Shown one piece after another: positions 54,343 through 61,372 of a DNA stretch of 64,000 bases; the stretch's first letter is position 1; every line of letters begins with the position of its first letter. Location of the stretch: assembly GCF_003149145.1 (NCBI RefSeq), contig NZ_QGDQ01000013.1, positions 62,001-126,000 of the forward strand, given 5' to 3'. The translations under genes and the position numbers were made by a program. A model generated the notes under the pieces. It saw only the letters and a program-made list of their open reading frames with translations. It ran no database searches and was not told where the DNA came from. The DNA comes from Quadrisphaera granulorum (lineage in GTDB: Bacteria > Actinomycetota > Actinomycetes > Actinomycetales > Quadrisphaeraceae).

Positions 54343-55428
54343 GTGATCGCAGGCACCCAGGCCCGGGGCGCCACGCCCCGGCTGCACGTCGTCACCGGCA
54401 AGGGCGGCACGGGCAAGACGACGCTCGCCGTGGCCCTCGCGCTGTCGCTGGCCGACGAGGGCCGGCGCGTCCTCGTGTGCGAGGTCGAAGGGCGCCAGGG
54501 CGTCTCGCGGCTCCTCGGCACCGAGGCGCTGCCGTACGAGGAGGTCGATCTCGCCGAAGGCGCCGGCGGCGGCCAGGTGGTGGGTCTCGCCGTCGAACCG
54601 CGCGCGGCCCTGGTCGACTACCTCGACACCTTCCACGGCGGGGTGCTCGGGGGTCGTGGCGGCCGGGCGTCCACCGTGCTCGACAGGGCGGGCGCGGTGG
54701 AGTTCATCGCCGACGTCGCCCCGGGCCTGCGTGACGTGCTGCTGGTCGGCAAGGTCTACGAGGCCGTTCGCCGCACCACCACGGGCCGGTCGGATGGCGG
54801 CACGCCGGTCTACGACGCCGTGGTCCTCGACGCCCCGCCCACCGGCCGCATCACTCGTTTCCTCGGCATCGGCGACGAGCTCGCCCAGCTCGCCGCCGGC
54901 GGCCCGATCGCGGCGCGGGCGGCGTCGGTGGCGGCGCTGCTGCGGTCGGAGCAGACGGCCGTGCACCTGGTCTGCCTGCCGGAGGAGCTGCCCGTGACCG
55001 AGACGCTGGAGGCCGCGGCGGAGCTGCGCGCCGCCGACCTGCCGCTCGGCTCCGTCGTCGTCAACCGGGTGCTGTCCGCGGCGGCCGGGGACGACGACGG
55101 CGGCACGCCGGCCAGTGTCCGCGCCGCGCTGCTGCGCGGACTGGGCAGCGCCCGGGACGGCGCCCAGGACGGCGCACAGCCAGGTCAGGACGACGTCGAG
55201 GCGCTGGTCACCGACCTGCTCACCCAGAACCGCGTGCGCGCGGGGCGGGTCGGCGAGCAGCGCCGCTGGCTGGAGGCCGCGCGGGCGGCGGGACGGCCGG
55301 TGCGCGAGCTGCCGGACCTGCCCGGCGGGGTCGATCTCGACGGCCTGTACCGCCTCGCGGACGACCTGGCGGCCACCCCGCTGCCGACTCCGGGCGACGT
55401 GCCCACGAGCGCAGGAGGTGTCGCATGA
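54343..55428 (+). CDS. ArsA/GET3-like ATPase, first of pair
   Basis: 361 residues. Anion-transporting-ATPase fold with P-loop VTGKGGTGKTTLAVALALSLA, switch region VVLDAPPTGRITRFLG, and Ala-rich C-terminal part with small repeats (DGAQDGAQ). Actinobacteria encode two such proteins beside whiB4/wblA (Rv3679-Rv3680); the mycobacterial pair forms a complex linked to glycerol and hydroxyquinoline sensitivity, and arsenite transport is not implied. GTG at 54343 follows TACTGT by seven bases. Its stop overlaps the start of the second ATPase gene (ATGA). Confidence 0.89.
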   Translation: MIAGTQARGATPRLHVVTGKGGTGKTTLAVALALSLADEGRRVLVCEVEGRQGVSRLLGTEALPYEEVDLAEGAGGGQVVGLAVEPRAALVDYLDTFHGGVLGGRGGRASTVLDRAGAVEFIADVAPGLRDVLLVGKVYEAVRRTTTGRSDGGTPVYDAVVLDAPPTGRITRFLGIGDELAQLAAGGPIAARAASVAALLRSEQTAVHLVCLPEELPVTETLEAAAELRAADLPLGSVVVNRVLSAAAGDDDGGTPASVRAALLRGLGSARDGAQDGAQPGQDDVEALVTDLLTQNRVRAGRVGEQRRWLEAARAAGRPVRELPDLPGGVDLDGLYRLADDLAATPLPTPGDVPTSAGGVA

Positions 55429-56696
55429 GCACCGCGTGGGACGTCGACGCACTGCTGGACGACCCGTCCGTCGAGGTCATCGTCTGCGCGGGCTCCGGCG
55501 GGGTGGGCAAGACGACGACGGCGGCCGCGATCGCCCTGCGCGCTGCTGAGCGCGGGCGCCGCGTGGCTGTGCTCACGGTCGACCCGGCTCGCCGGCTCGC
55601 CCAGGCCCTCGGCACCGATGGCACCCCTGGCGACGCAGCTGACGACGCAGCTGAGGCTGGCGCCGAGGCTGGAGCTGACGAGGGGGATGCGCCGGGCCCC
55701 GACGAGCCGCGCGGTGTGCCGGGCGTCGACACCCGCCGCGGCGGCAGCCTCGACGCGCTCGTCCTCGACGCCCGCCGCACCCTCGACGGCCTCGTCGACG
55801 CGGCACTGCCGCCGGCGCGCGCGGCGCAGGTGAAGGCCAACCCCGTCTACGTGTCGCTGGCCACGTCGTTCTCCGGCACGCAGGAGTACATGGCCATGGA
55901 GCGGCTCGGGCAGCTGCGCGCGGGCCGCGACACCGCGGCGGGATGGGACCTCGTCGTCGTCGACACCCCGCCCAGCCGGTCGGCGCTGGACTTCCTCGAC
56001 GCGCCGACGCGCCTGGCGTCGTTCCTCGACGGGCGGTTCGCGCGGCTCCTCATGGCGCCGGTGCGTTTCGCGGGGTCGGCCCGCACGAGCACGGGGCTGC
56101 GCGCCGCTGGCGGCAGGGTGGTGGGGGCGCTGGCCGGTGGCGTGGCAGCGGTGATGGACAGGGTTCTGGGCGGCCGGCTGCTGCGCGACGTCCAAGCCCT
56201 CGTGGAGGGCCTGGACGAGGTGTTCGGGGGTTTCCGCGAACGTGCCGAGGTGACGTCGGCGGCGCTGCGCGACGGGCGGACGGCGTTCGTCGTCGTCACG
56301 GCCCCGGAAGCGGAGCCGCTCGCGGAGGCGGTCTTTCTCACCGAGCGTCTGCGCTCGGCGCAGCTGCGCCCCGCGGCGGTGGTCGTCAACCGTGCCGCGC
56401 GGGCCGCGACGGGGCTCGACGCGGCGACGGCGCGCCAGGCGGCGGAGGCGCTGCGGACCGGCACGACGGGAGGCGCTGCACGGGGAGGCAAGACCAGCGC
56501 CGCAGCCGAGAAGGCCGCACGCGTGCTGGACCTGCAGGTGGAGCTGCTGGAGCGGGTGGAGCGGGAGCGCCGGCTCGTGGCGGAACGCCTGGCCGACAGC
56601 GGTGCACCGACGGCGCTGGTACCGGCGCTGGACGGCGACGTTGCCGACCTCGACGGTCTGCGGGCCGTGGGTGACGCGCTGGGAAGGAACCGGTGA
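55425..56696 (+). CDS. ArsA/GET3-like ATPase, second of pair
   Basis: 423 residues. P-loop VCAGSGGVGKTTTAAAIALRAA, VLTVDPARRLAQALG, and DLVVVDTPPSRSALDFLDAP. An Ala/Glu/Asp-rich insert with short repeats (DDAAEAGAEAGADEG, about residues 70-95) follows the Walker A helix and is not part of the conserved fold. Probably heterodimerises with the first ATPase by analogy with Rv3679/Rv3680. ATG at 55425 overlaps the upstream stop. It is convergent with whiB; a hairpin terminator lies between. Confidence 0.89.
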   Translation: MSTAWDVDALLDDPSVEVIVCAGSGGVGKTTTAAAIALRAAERGRRVAVLTVDPARRLAQALGTDGTPGDAADDAAEAGAEAGADEGDAPGPDEPRGVPGVDTRRGGSLDALVLDARRTLDGLVDAALPPARAAQVKANPVYVSLATSFSGTQEYMAMERLGQLRAGRDTAAGWDLVVVDTPPSRSALDFLDAPTRLASFLDGRFARLLMAPVRFAGSARTSTGLRAAGGRVVGALAGGVAAVMDRVLGGRLLRDVQALVEGLDEVFGGFRERAEVTSAALRDGRTAFVVVTAPEAEPLAEAVFLTERLRSAQLRPAAVVVNRAARAATGLDAATARQAAEALRTGTTGGAARGGKTSAAAEKAARVLDLQVELLERVERERRLVAERLADSGAPTALVPALDGDVADLDGLRAVGDALGRNR

Positions 56697-56719
56697 CGGG
56701 CGGGCGCTGACCCCGCCCG
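56697..56719. terminator. Bidirectional terminator between arsA-like gene and whiB
   Basis: CGGGCGGG (56697-56704), seven-base loop, CCCGCCCG (56712-56719), directly at the second ATPase stop and facing whiB. Confidence 0.55.
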
Positions 56720-56720
56720 A

Positions 56721-56756
56721 GGTTCTCGGGCCGGTTCTCGGACCCGTTCTCGGATC
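56721..56756. repeat. 12-bp tandem repeat before the whiB stop
   Basis: Three diverged copies of GGTTCTCGGNCC between the hairpin and the whiB stop codon. Confidence 0.6.
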
Positions 56757-56759
56757 TGG

Positions 56760-57083
56760 TCAGGCGGTGCGAGCGGCGGACGCTGCCTCGACACGGGCGT
56801 GCTCGGCCTTGGCTGCCTGCAGCAGACGGCTCCACGACTGCACGTTCGGGCGGCGCTTGAGGATGGCGCGACGCTCACGCTCGGTCATCCCGCCCCACAC
56901 GCCGAACTCGATGCGGTTGTCGAGGGAGTCGGCGAGGCACTCGGTACGCACCGGGCAGGCCTGGCAGACGACCTTGGCGCGGTTCTGCTCGGCGCCCTGG
57001 ACGAAGAGCGCGTCGGGGTCGCTCTGGCGGCACGCAGCCTGGGTGGTCCACTCGGCGGGCTCGAGGTACAGGGTCTCGCTCAT
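56760..57083 (-). CDS. WhiB-family iron-sulfur regulator (WhiB4/WblA-like)
   Basis: 107 residues. Four cluster cysteines at 18, 40, 43 and 49 (C-x21-C-x2-C-x5-C), the GVWGG turn at 61-65, and a basic C-terminal DNA-binding region (ERERRAILKRRP). Position next to the ArsA pair matches WhiB4 of Mycobacterium and WblA of Streptomyces, redox-responsive regulators of oxidative stress and development. ATG at 57083 has GGAAGG eight bases upstream. A possible -10 TAACTT at 57205-57200 would give a long leader of about 115 bases. A 16-bp palindrome lies further upstream. Confidence 0.94.
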   Translation of the reverse strand: MSETLYLEPAEWTTQAACRQSDPDALFVQGAEQNRAKVVCQACPVRTECLADSLDNRIEFGVWGGMTERERRAILKRRPNVQSWSRLLQAAKAEHARVEAASAARTA

Positions 57084-57257
57084 GGTGGTGCCTTCCGGTC
57101 GGTGGAGCGGCGGGGAAGCGCCGATCGGTGCCCCAGATCCGGGAGAGGAGTTGAGGCGTTTCAGCCTTTGTCCATCCGTCCGGAGGAGTGACACCAATGA
57201 AGTTACGAACTGGTCTCGCTCCCGCCCACCCCTCGTGCGGGCCATTTGCAGGACCAC

Positions 57258-57273
57258 CGGTGACTAGTCACCG
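57258..57273. promoter_or_regulatory. 16-bp perfect palindrome between whiB and ponA
   Basis: CGGTGACTAGTCACCG lies 175 bases upstream of whiB and 85 upstream of ponA. It is a symmetric site for a dimeric regulator of either gene; the regulator is not identified. Confidence 0.5.
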
Positions 57274-57345
57274 CGTCCCCCGGGCGGACACAGCACCGTC
57301 TGCTATGCGCCCTTCGATGGCCCCGGGAGGGGGCTCTCGGCCACG

Positions 57346-57351
57346 TACGCT
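57346..57351 (+). promoter_or_regulatory. -10 hexamer of ponA
   Basis: TACGCT, six bases before the ATG at 57358; leaderless geometry, no ribosome site. Confidence 0.5.
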
Positions 57352-57357
57352 GGTGGC

Positions 57358-59949
57358 ATGCCGGCACGCTTCCCCCGCCCCCGTCCCGACGACGGCGAGG
57401 CGGGATCCCGGCAGGCGGGGCGCGCCAGCTCGTTCGGGCGGGCCACCAAGCTTCTGGCGGGCTTCCTGGGAGCCAGCGTCGGCGCAGGGGTGCTGGTGGC
57501 GGGGATCGCCGCCCCGGCCGTCATCGCCGCAGGTCAGACCAGCAATGAGACCGTGGAGGCGTTCAACAGCCTGCCTGCCTCGCTGGAGCAGCCGCCACTG
57601 AGCCAGCAGTCGCGCATCCTCTATTCCGACGGCACGCCGATGGCCACCTTCTACTACGAGAACCGCATCCTCGTGCCGCTCGACAAGGTCGCGCCGATCA
57701 TGCAGAAGGCCATCGTCGACATCGAGGACAACCGCTTCTTCGATCACGGCGGCGTCGACCCCCGCGGCTTGGCCCGCGCCTTCGTCCAGAACAGCCAGGG
57801 TGGCGACGTTCAGGGCGCCTCCACTCTCACCCAGCAGTGGATCAAGAACGTGCAGGTGGAGGAGGCGCTGTCGGCGCTGCCCACCAACGCCTCCGTCGAG
57901 GAGCGCCAGAAGGCCTTCAACGAGGTCACGGTCAGGTCCGGCGTCGACGGCTACGTCCGCAAGCTGCGCGAGATGAAGCTGGCCATCGCGGCGGAGAAGA
58001 AGTTCCCGAAGGAGCAGATCCTCGAGAACTACCTCAACATCGCCAACTTCGGTGGTGGCCAGTACGGCGTCGAGGCCGCCAGCGAGCACTGGTTCAACAA
58101 GCCCGCCGCCGAGCTCGACCTGCCGCAGGCGGCCCTGCTCGCCGGCATCGTGCAGAACCCCGTCGGGTACGACCCGGTGCGGAACCCGCAGGACGCACAG
58201 GGCCGCCGCGACACCGTGCTGGGCCGCATGCTCCAGCTGGGCACCATCACCCAGGCCGAGCACGACGCCGCCGTCGCCGTCCCCATCGCCCAGATGCTCA
58301 ACGTGCAGAAGACGCCCAACGGCTGCGAGCAGGCGGGCCAGGCCGGGTTCTTCTGTGACTACGTGGTCAAGCAGTTCCGCGACGACGACGCCTTCGGCGG
58401 CACCAAGGAGCAGCGGCTGCGCCAGCTCTACCGCGGCGGCCTGACCATCACGACGACGCTCGACAGCGGCAAGCAGCAGGCCGCGTTCGAGGAGGTCGCG
58501 AACAGCGTCCCCGCCCAGGACTCGACGGTGCCCACCAACATCATCAACAAGGAGGGCAAGGTCCAGCGCACCGGTGGCACCTCCAACCTCGGCGCATCCA
58601 TCGTCTCCGTCGAACCGGGCACCGGGAAGATCGTTGCGATGGCGCAGAACCGCACCTACAGCACGTCCCCGGACGCGCCGCTGGGTGCGACGGCCATCAA
58701 CTACAACACCGACTACCTGCAGGGCGGCTCGTCCGGCTTCCAGCCCGGCTCGAACTTCAAGCCGTTCGTGCTGGCCCAGTGGCTGACGTCCGGCCGCACC
58801 CTCAACGCGACGGTGAATGCCACCCAGCGCGACTACCCGAACAGCAGCTGGAAGTACGGCAGCTGCTACTCGGGCTCCGGGTACCAGGGCAAGGCCTACG
58901 GCCCCGGCAACGCCGGTGACGGCGAGGACAGCGGGACGCTGCCTGTCCTCGTGGCGACCTACAAGTCCGTGAACACCGGCTACGCCGCCATGGAGAACCA
59001 GCTCAACCTCTGCGACGTCGGGGCCACGGCCCAAGCTCTCGGCATGCACAAGGCCAAGGCAGACGACCGGAACATCACCCGGCAGGTGAGCACGGACATC
59101 AACGTGACGCCGTCGATGATGCTGGGCGTCGACGAGGTGGCCCCACTTACGGTGGCCACCGCCTACGCGGCCTTCGCAGCGCAGGGCAACTACTGCACCC
59201 CCCTGGCGATCGCCAAGATCACCGACGCCGACGGCAAGGACCTGCCGGTCAAGGGCCCACAGTGCACCCAAGCGATCTCGAAGGAGGTCGCGAACGGCAT
59301 CAACTACGCCCTCCAGCGTGTCCTTACCGACGGAACGGCTGCCGGCAAGGGCCTGGCGGGTGGGCGCGAGGCCGCAGGCAAGACCGGTACGACCAACAAC
59401 TCGGTGGCCACCTGGTTCACGGGCTACACGCCGCAGCTGGCCACCTCGGTGTGGATCGGGGTGCCGGAGAAGAGCATGTCCATCAACGGGGCCCGCATCG
59501 CCGGACGTACGTACACGACCATGTACGGCGGCACCGTCGCCGCTCCCATGTGGCGGAACTACATGAACCGCGCGCTCGAGGGGGCACCGGAAGAGGAGTT
59601 CGTCGACCCGCCGCAGAGCATCATCGGCCGCCCGCCGGCTCCCCCGCGCCCGACGCCTAGCCCGGGTGACGGCGGCGGCGCCACCCAGGCCCCCGGTGAC
59701 GGCCAGGGCCAGGGTGGGGACCAGGGCGGCCAGCCCGGCGACGGCGGCGACCAGGGCGGTCAGCCCGGCGGCGGTGGCGACCAGGGCGGGGGCCAGGGCG
59801 GCCCCGGCGGCGGCAACCAGAACGGCGGTCAGGGCCCAGGCGGCGGTCAGGGCGGCCAGGGCGGCGGCAACCAGGGCACCACGGTCGAGCCCGCTCCTGC
59901 CGAGCCGGGCGGCGGTCCAGCCGGAGACCCGGGCACCGGCCAGGGCTGA
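57358..59949 (+). CDS. ponA: Bifunctional penicillin-binding protein (PBP1A type)
   Basis: 863 residues. Short cytosolic N-terminus, membrane helix (FLGASVGAGVLVAGIAAPAVIAAG), GT51 transglycosylase domain (IEDNRFFDHGGVDPRGLARAF, QGASTLTQQWIKN), then transpeptidase domain with SNFK (PGSNFKPF), SVN (YKSVNTGY) and KTG (AGKTGTTNN). The last about 100 residues are low-complexity Gly/Gln/Pro repeats, probably a wall-spanning tail. It polymerises and cross-links peptidoglycan. ATG at 57358 follows TACGCT by six bases. The whiB-ponA neighbourhood is conserved (Rv3681c-Rv3682). Confidence 0.96.
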   Translation: MPARFPRPRPDDGEAGSRQAGRASSFGRATKLLAGFLGASVGAGVLVAGIAAPAVIAAGQTSNETVEAFNSLPASLEQPPLSQQSRILYSDGTPMATFYYENRILVPLDKVAPIMQKAIVDIEDNRFFDHGGVDPRGLARAFVQNSQGGDVQGASTLTQQWIKNVQVEEALSALPTNASVEERQKAFNEVTVRSGVDGYVRKLREMKLAIAAEKKFPKEQILENYLNIANFGGGQYGVEAASEHWFNKPAAELDLPQAALLAGIVQNPVGYDPVRNPQDAQGRRDTVLGRMLQLGTITQAEHDAAVAVPIAQMLNVQKTPNGCEQAGQAGFFCDYVVKQFRDDDAFGGTKEQRLRQLYRGGLTITTTLDSGKQQAAFEEVANSVPAQDSTVPTNIINKEGKVQRTGGTSNLGASIVSVEPGTGKIVAMAQNRTYSTSPDAPLGATAINYNTDYLQGGSSGFQPGSNFKPFVLAQWLTSGRTLNATVNATQRDYPNSSWKYGSCYSGSGYQGKAYGPGNAGDGEDSGTLPVLVATYKSVNTGYAAMENQLNLCDVGATAQALGMHKAKADDRNITRQVSTDINVTPSMMLGVDEVAPLTVATAYAAFAAQGNYCTPLAIAKITDADGKDLPVKGPQCTQAISKEVANGINYALQRVLTDGTAAGKGLAGGREAAGKTGTTNNSVATWFTGYTPQLATSVWIGVPEKSMSINGARIAGRTYTTMYGGTVAAPMWRNYMNRALEGAPEEEFVDPPQSIIGRPPAPPRPTPSPGDGGGATQAPGDGQGQGGDQGGQPGDGGDQGGQPGGGGDQGGGQGGPGGGNQNGGQGPGGGQGGQGGGNQGTTVEPAPAEPGGGPAGDPGTGQG

Positions 59950-59975
59950 CACCCTTTCGGAACACCACAGCGACG

Positions 59976-60013
59976 GACGGGGTCCGCGCCGCACCCGCGG
60001 CGCGGACCCCGTC
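59976..60013 (+). terminator. ponA terminator
   Basis: Perfect 17-bp stem, arms 59976-59992 (GACGGGGTCC...) and 59997-60013, with loop accc, 27 bases after the ponA stop. No T-tract, but the longest perfect terminator-like stem in the window. Confidence 0.8.
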
Positions 60014-60084
60014 GTCGTAGGGCCTCCGAGCAGCCCCGAGATCGCGACTGGCAGCACCACCGGAGTGGCTGGAAGGTGTCCCCC

Positions 60085-61308
60085 GTGCGCGGACTCCTGG
60101 GCGTGGCGGTGCTGGTAGGCGTCGGCGTGCTCTTCTCCGCCCACCGGCGCCGCATCCCATGGCGGACCGTCGGCACGGCTCTCGCCCTGCAGGTGGTCTT
60201 CGCGTTCCTGGTGCTCCGCTGGGGTCCGGGGAGGGCCGCGCTGGACGCCGTGGCCGGGGGCGTCGAGAAGCTCATCGGCTACGCCGACGAGGGCACGACC
60301 TTCCTCTTCGGCCCATTGACGCAGGTCGGCCCGTCGCTCGGGTCGGTGTTCGCTTTCGGGGTGCTCCCTGTGATCATCTTCCTCGGCGCGATCATCCAGC
60401 TGCTCTTCTACCTGCGCGTGGTCCAGCACGTCGCGTGGGCGCTGGGCGGTGCCCTCGGGTGGCTCCTGCGGGTCTCCCGGCTGGAGAGCTTCTTCGCCTC
60501 GGTGGTCATCTTCCTGGGGCAGAGCGAGGCCCCCCTGATGATCGCGCCGTACCTCAGGCGGCTCACGCGGTCACAACTGTTCGCCGTCATCACCGGCGGC
60601 TTTGCCGCGGCGGCGGGCTCCACACTCCTCGGCTACGCGCAGCTGGGCGCGCCGCTGCCGTACCTACTGGCCGCCACCGCCATGAACGCCCCCGCGTCGC
60701 TGCTCATGGCCAAGCTGCTGCTCCCGGAGACCGAGCCGGTACGGGAGACCTCCGGCGACGACGACGTGCGCACGGTCCGCGACACCGAGTCCGCCAACGC
60801 CATCGACGCCCTGGGGCGTGGGGCCATGGCGGGCGGTCGCATCGCCGTCGTCGTCGGTGCCCTGCTCATCGCGTTCATCGCGGTGCTGGCGCTGGTCAAC
60901 GGCATCGTCGGGGGCATCGCGAGCCTGTTCGGAGCCCAGGGGGTCACCGTGCAGGGCATCCTCGGGTGGCTGCTGGCCCCGCTGGCCTGGCTGCTGGGGG
61001 TGCCGTGGTCGGAGGCCGGCCAGGCGGGGTCGTGGATCGGCCAGAAGACGTTCCTCAACGAGTTCGTGGCCTACTCCGACTTCGGCCCGCAGGTCGCCTC
61101 GCTCGACCCGCTGACGGTGGCCGTGGTGACCATCGCGCTGGCGGGCTTCGCCAACCTCGGCTCGATCGCCATCATGATCGGCGTGCTCGGGTCGCTGTGC
61201 CCGGAGCGACGCGGCGAGGTGGCCCAGCTGGCGCCGCGGGCACTGCTCGCCGGGGCCATGGCCAACCTCGCCAACGCCGCGGTCGCCGCCGTCGTCCTGT
61301 CCCTCTGA
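60085..61308 (+). CDS. Concentrative nucleoside transporter (NupC family)
   Basis: 407 residues, about 10 membrane segments. CNT family motifs: FLGQSEAPLMIAPYL, AAAGSTLLGYAQLGAPLPYLLAA, KTFLNEFVAYSDF and GFANLGSIAIMIG, which include the nucleoside- and cation-binding residues. It imports nucleosides with H+ or Na+. GTG at 60085 is preceded by GGAAGG nine bases upstream; another GTG three codons earlier lies too close to that site. It stands alone after the ponA terminator, with mprF 64 bases downstream. Confidence 0.92.
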   Translation: MRGLLGVAVLVGVGVLFSAHRRRIPWRTVGTALALQVVFAFLVLRWGPGRAALDAVAGGVEKLIGYADEGTTFLFGPLTQVGPSLGSVFAFGVLPVIIFLGAIIQLLFYLRVVQHVAWALGGALGWLLRVSRLESFFASVVIFLGQSEAPLMIAPYLRRLTRSQLFAVITGGFAAAAGSTLLGYAQLGAPLPYLLAATAMNAPASLLMAKLLLPETEPVRETSGDDDVRTVRDTESANAIDALGRGAMAGGRIAVVVGALLIAFIAVLALVNGIVGGIASLFGAQGVTVQGILGWLLAPLAWLLGVPWSEAGQAGSWIGQKTFLNEFVAYSDFGPQVASLDPLTVAVVTIALAGFANLGSIAIMIGVLGSLCPERRGEVAQLAPRALLAGAMANLANAAVAAVVLSL

Positions 61309-61372
61309 CGGAGATGGCACCGAGATCGCCACGACCCTCAAGGCTCCCCGCGAGGGCACCGAACATCACAGG

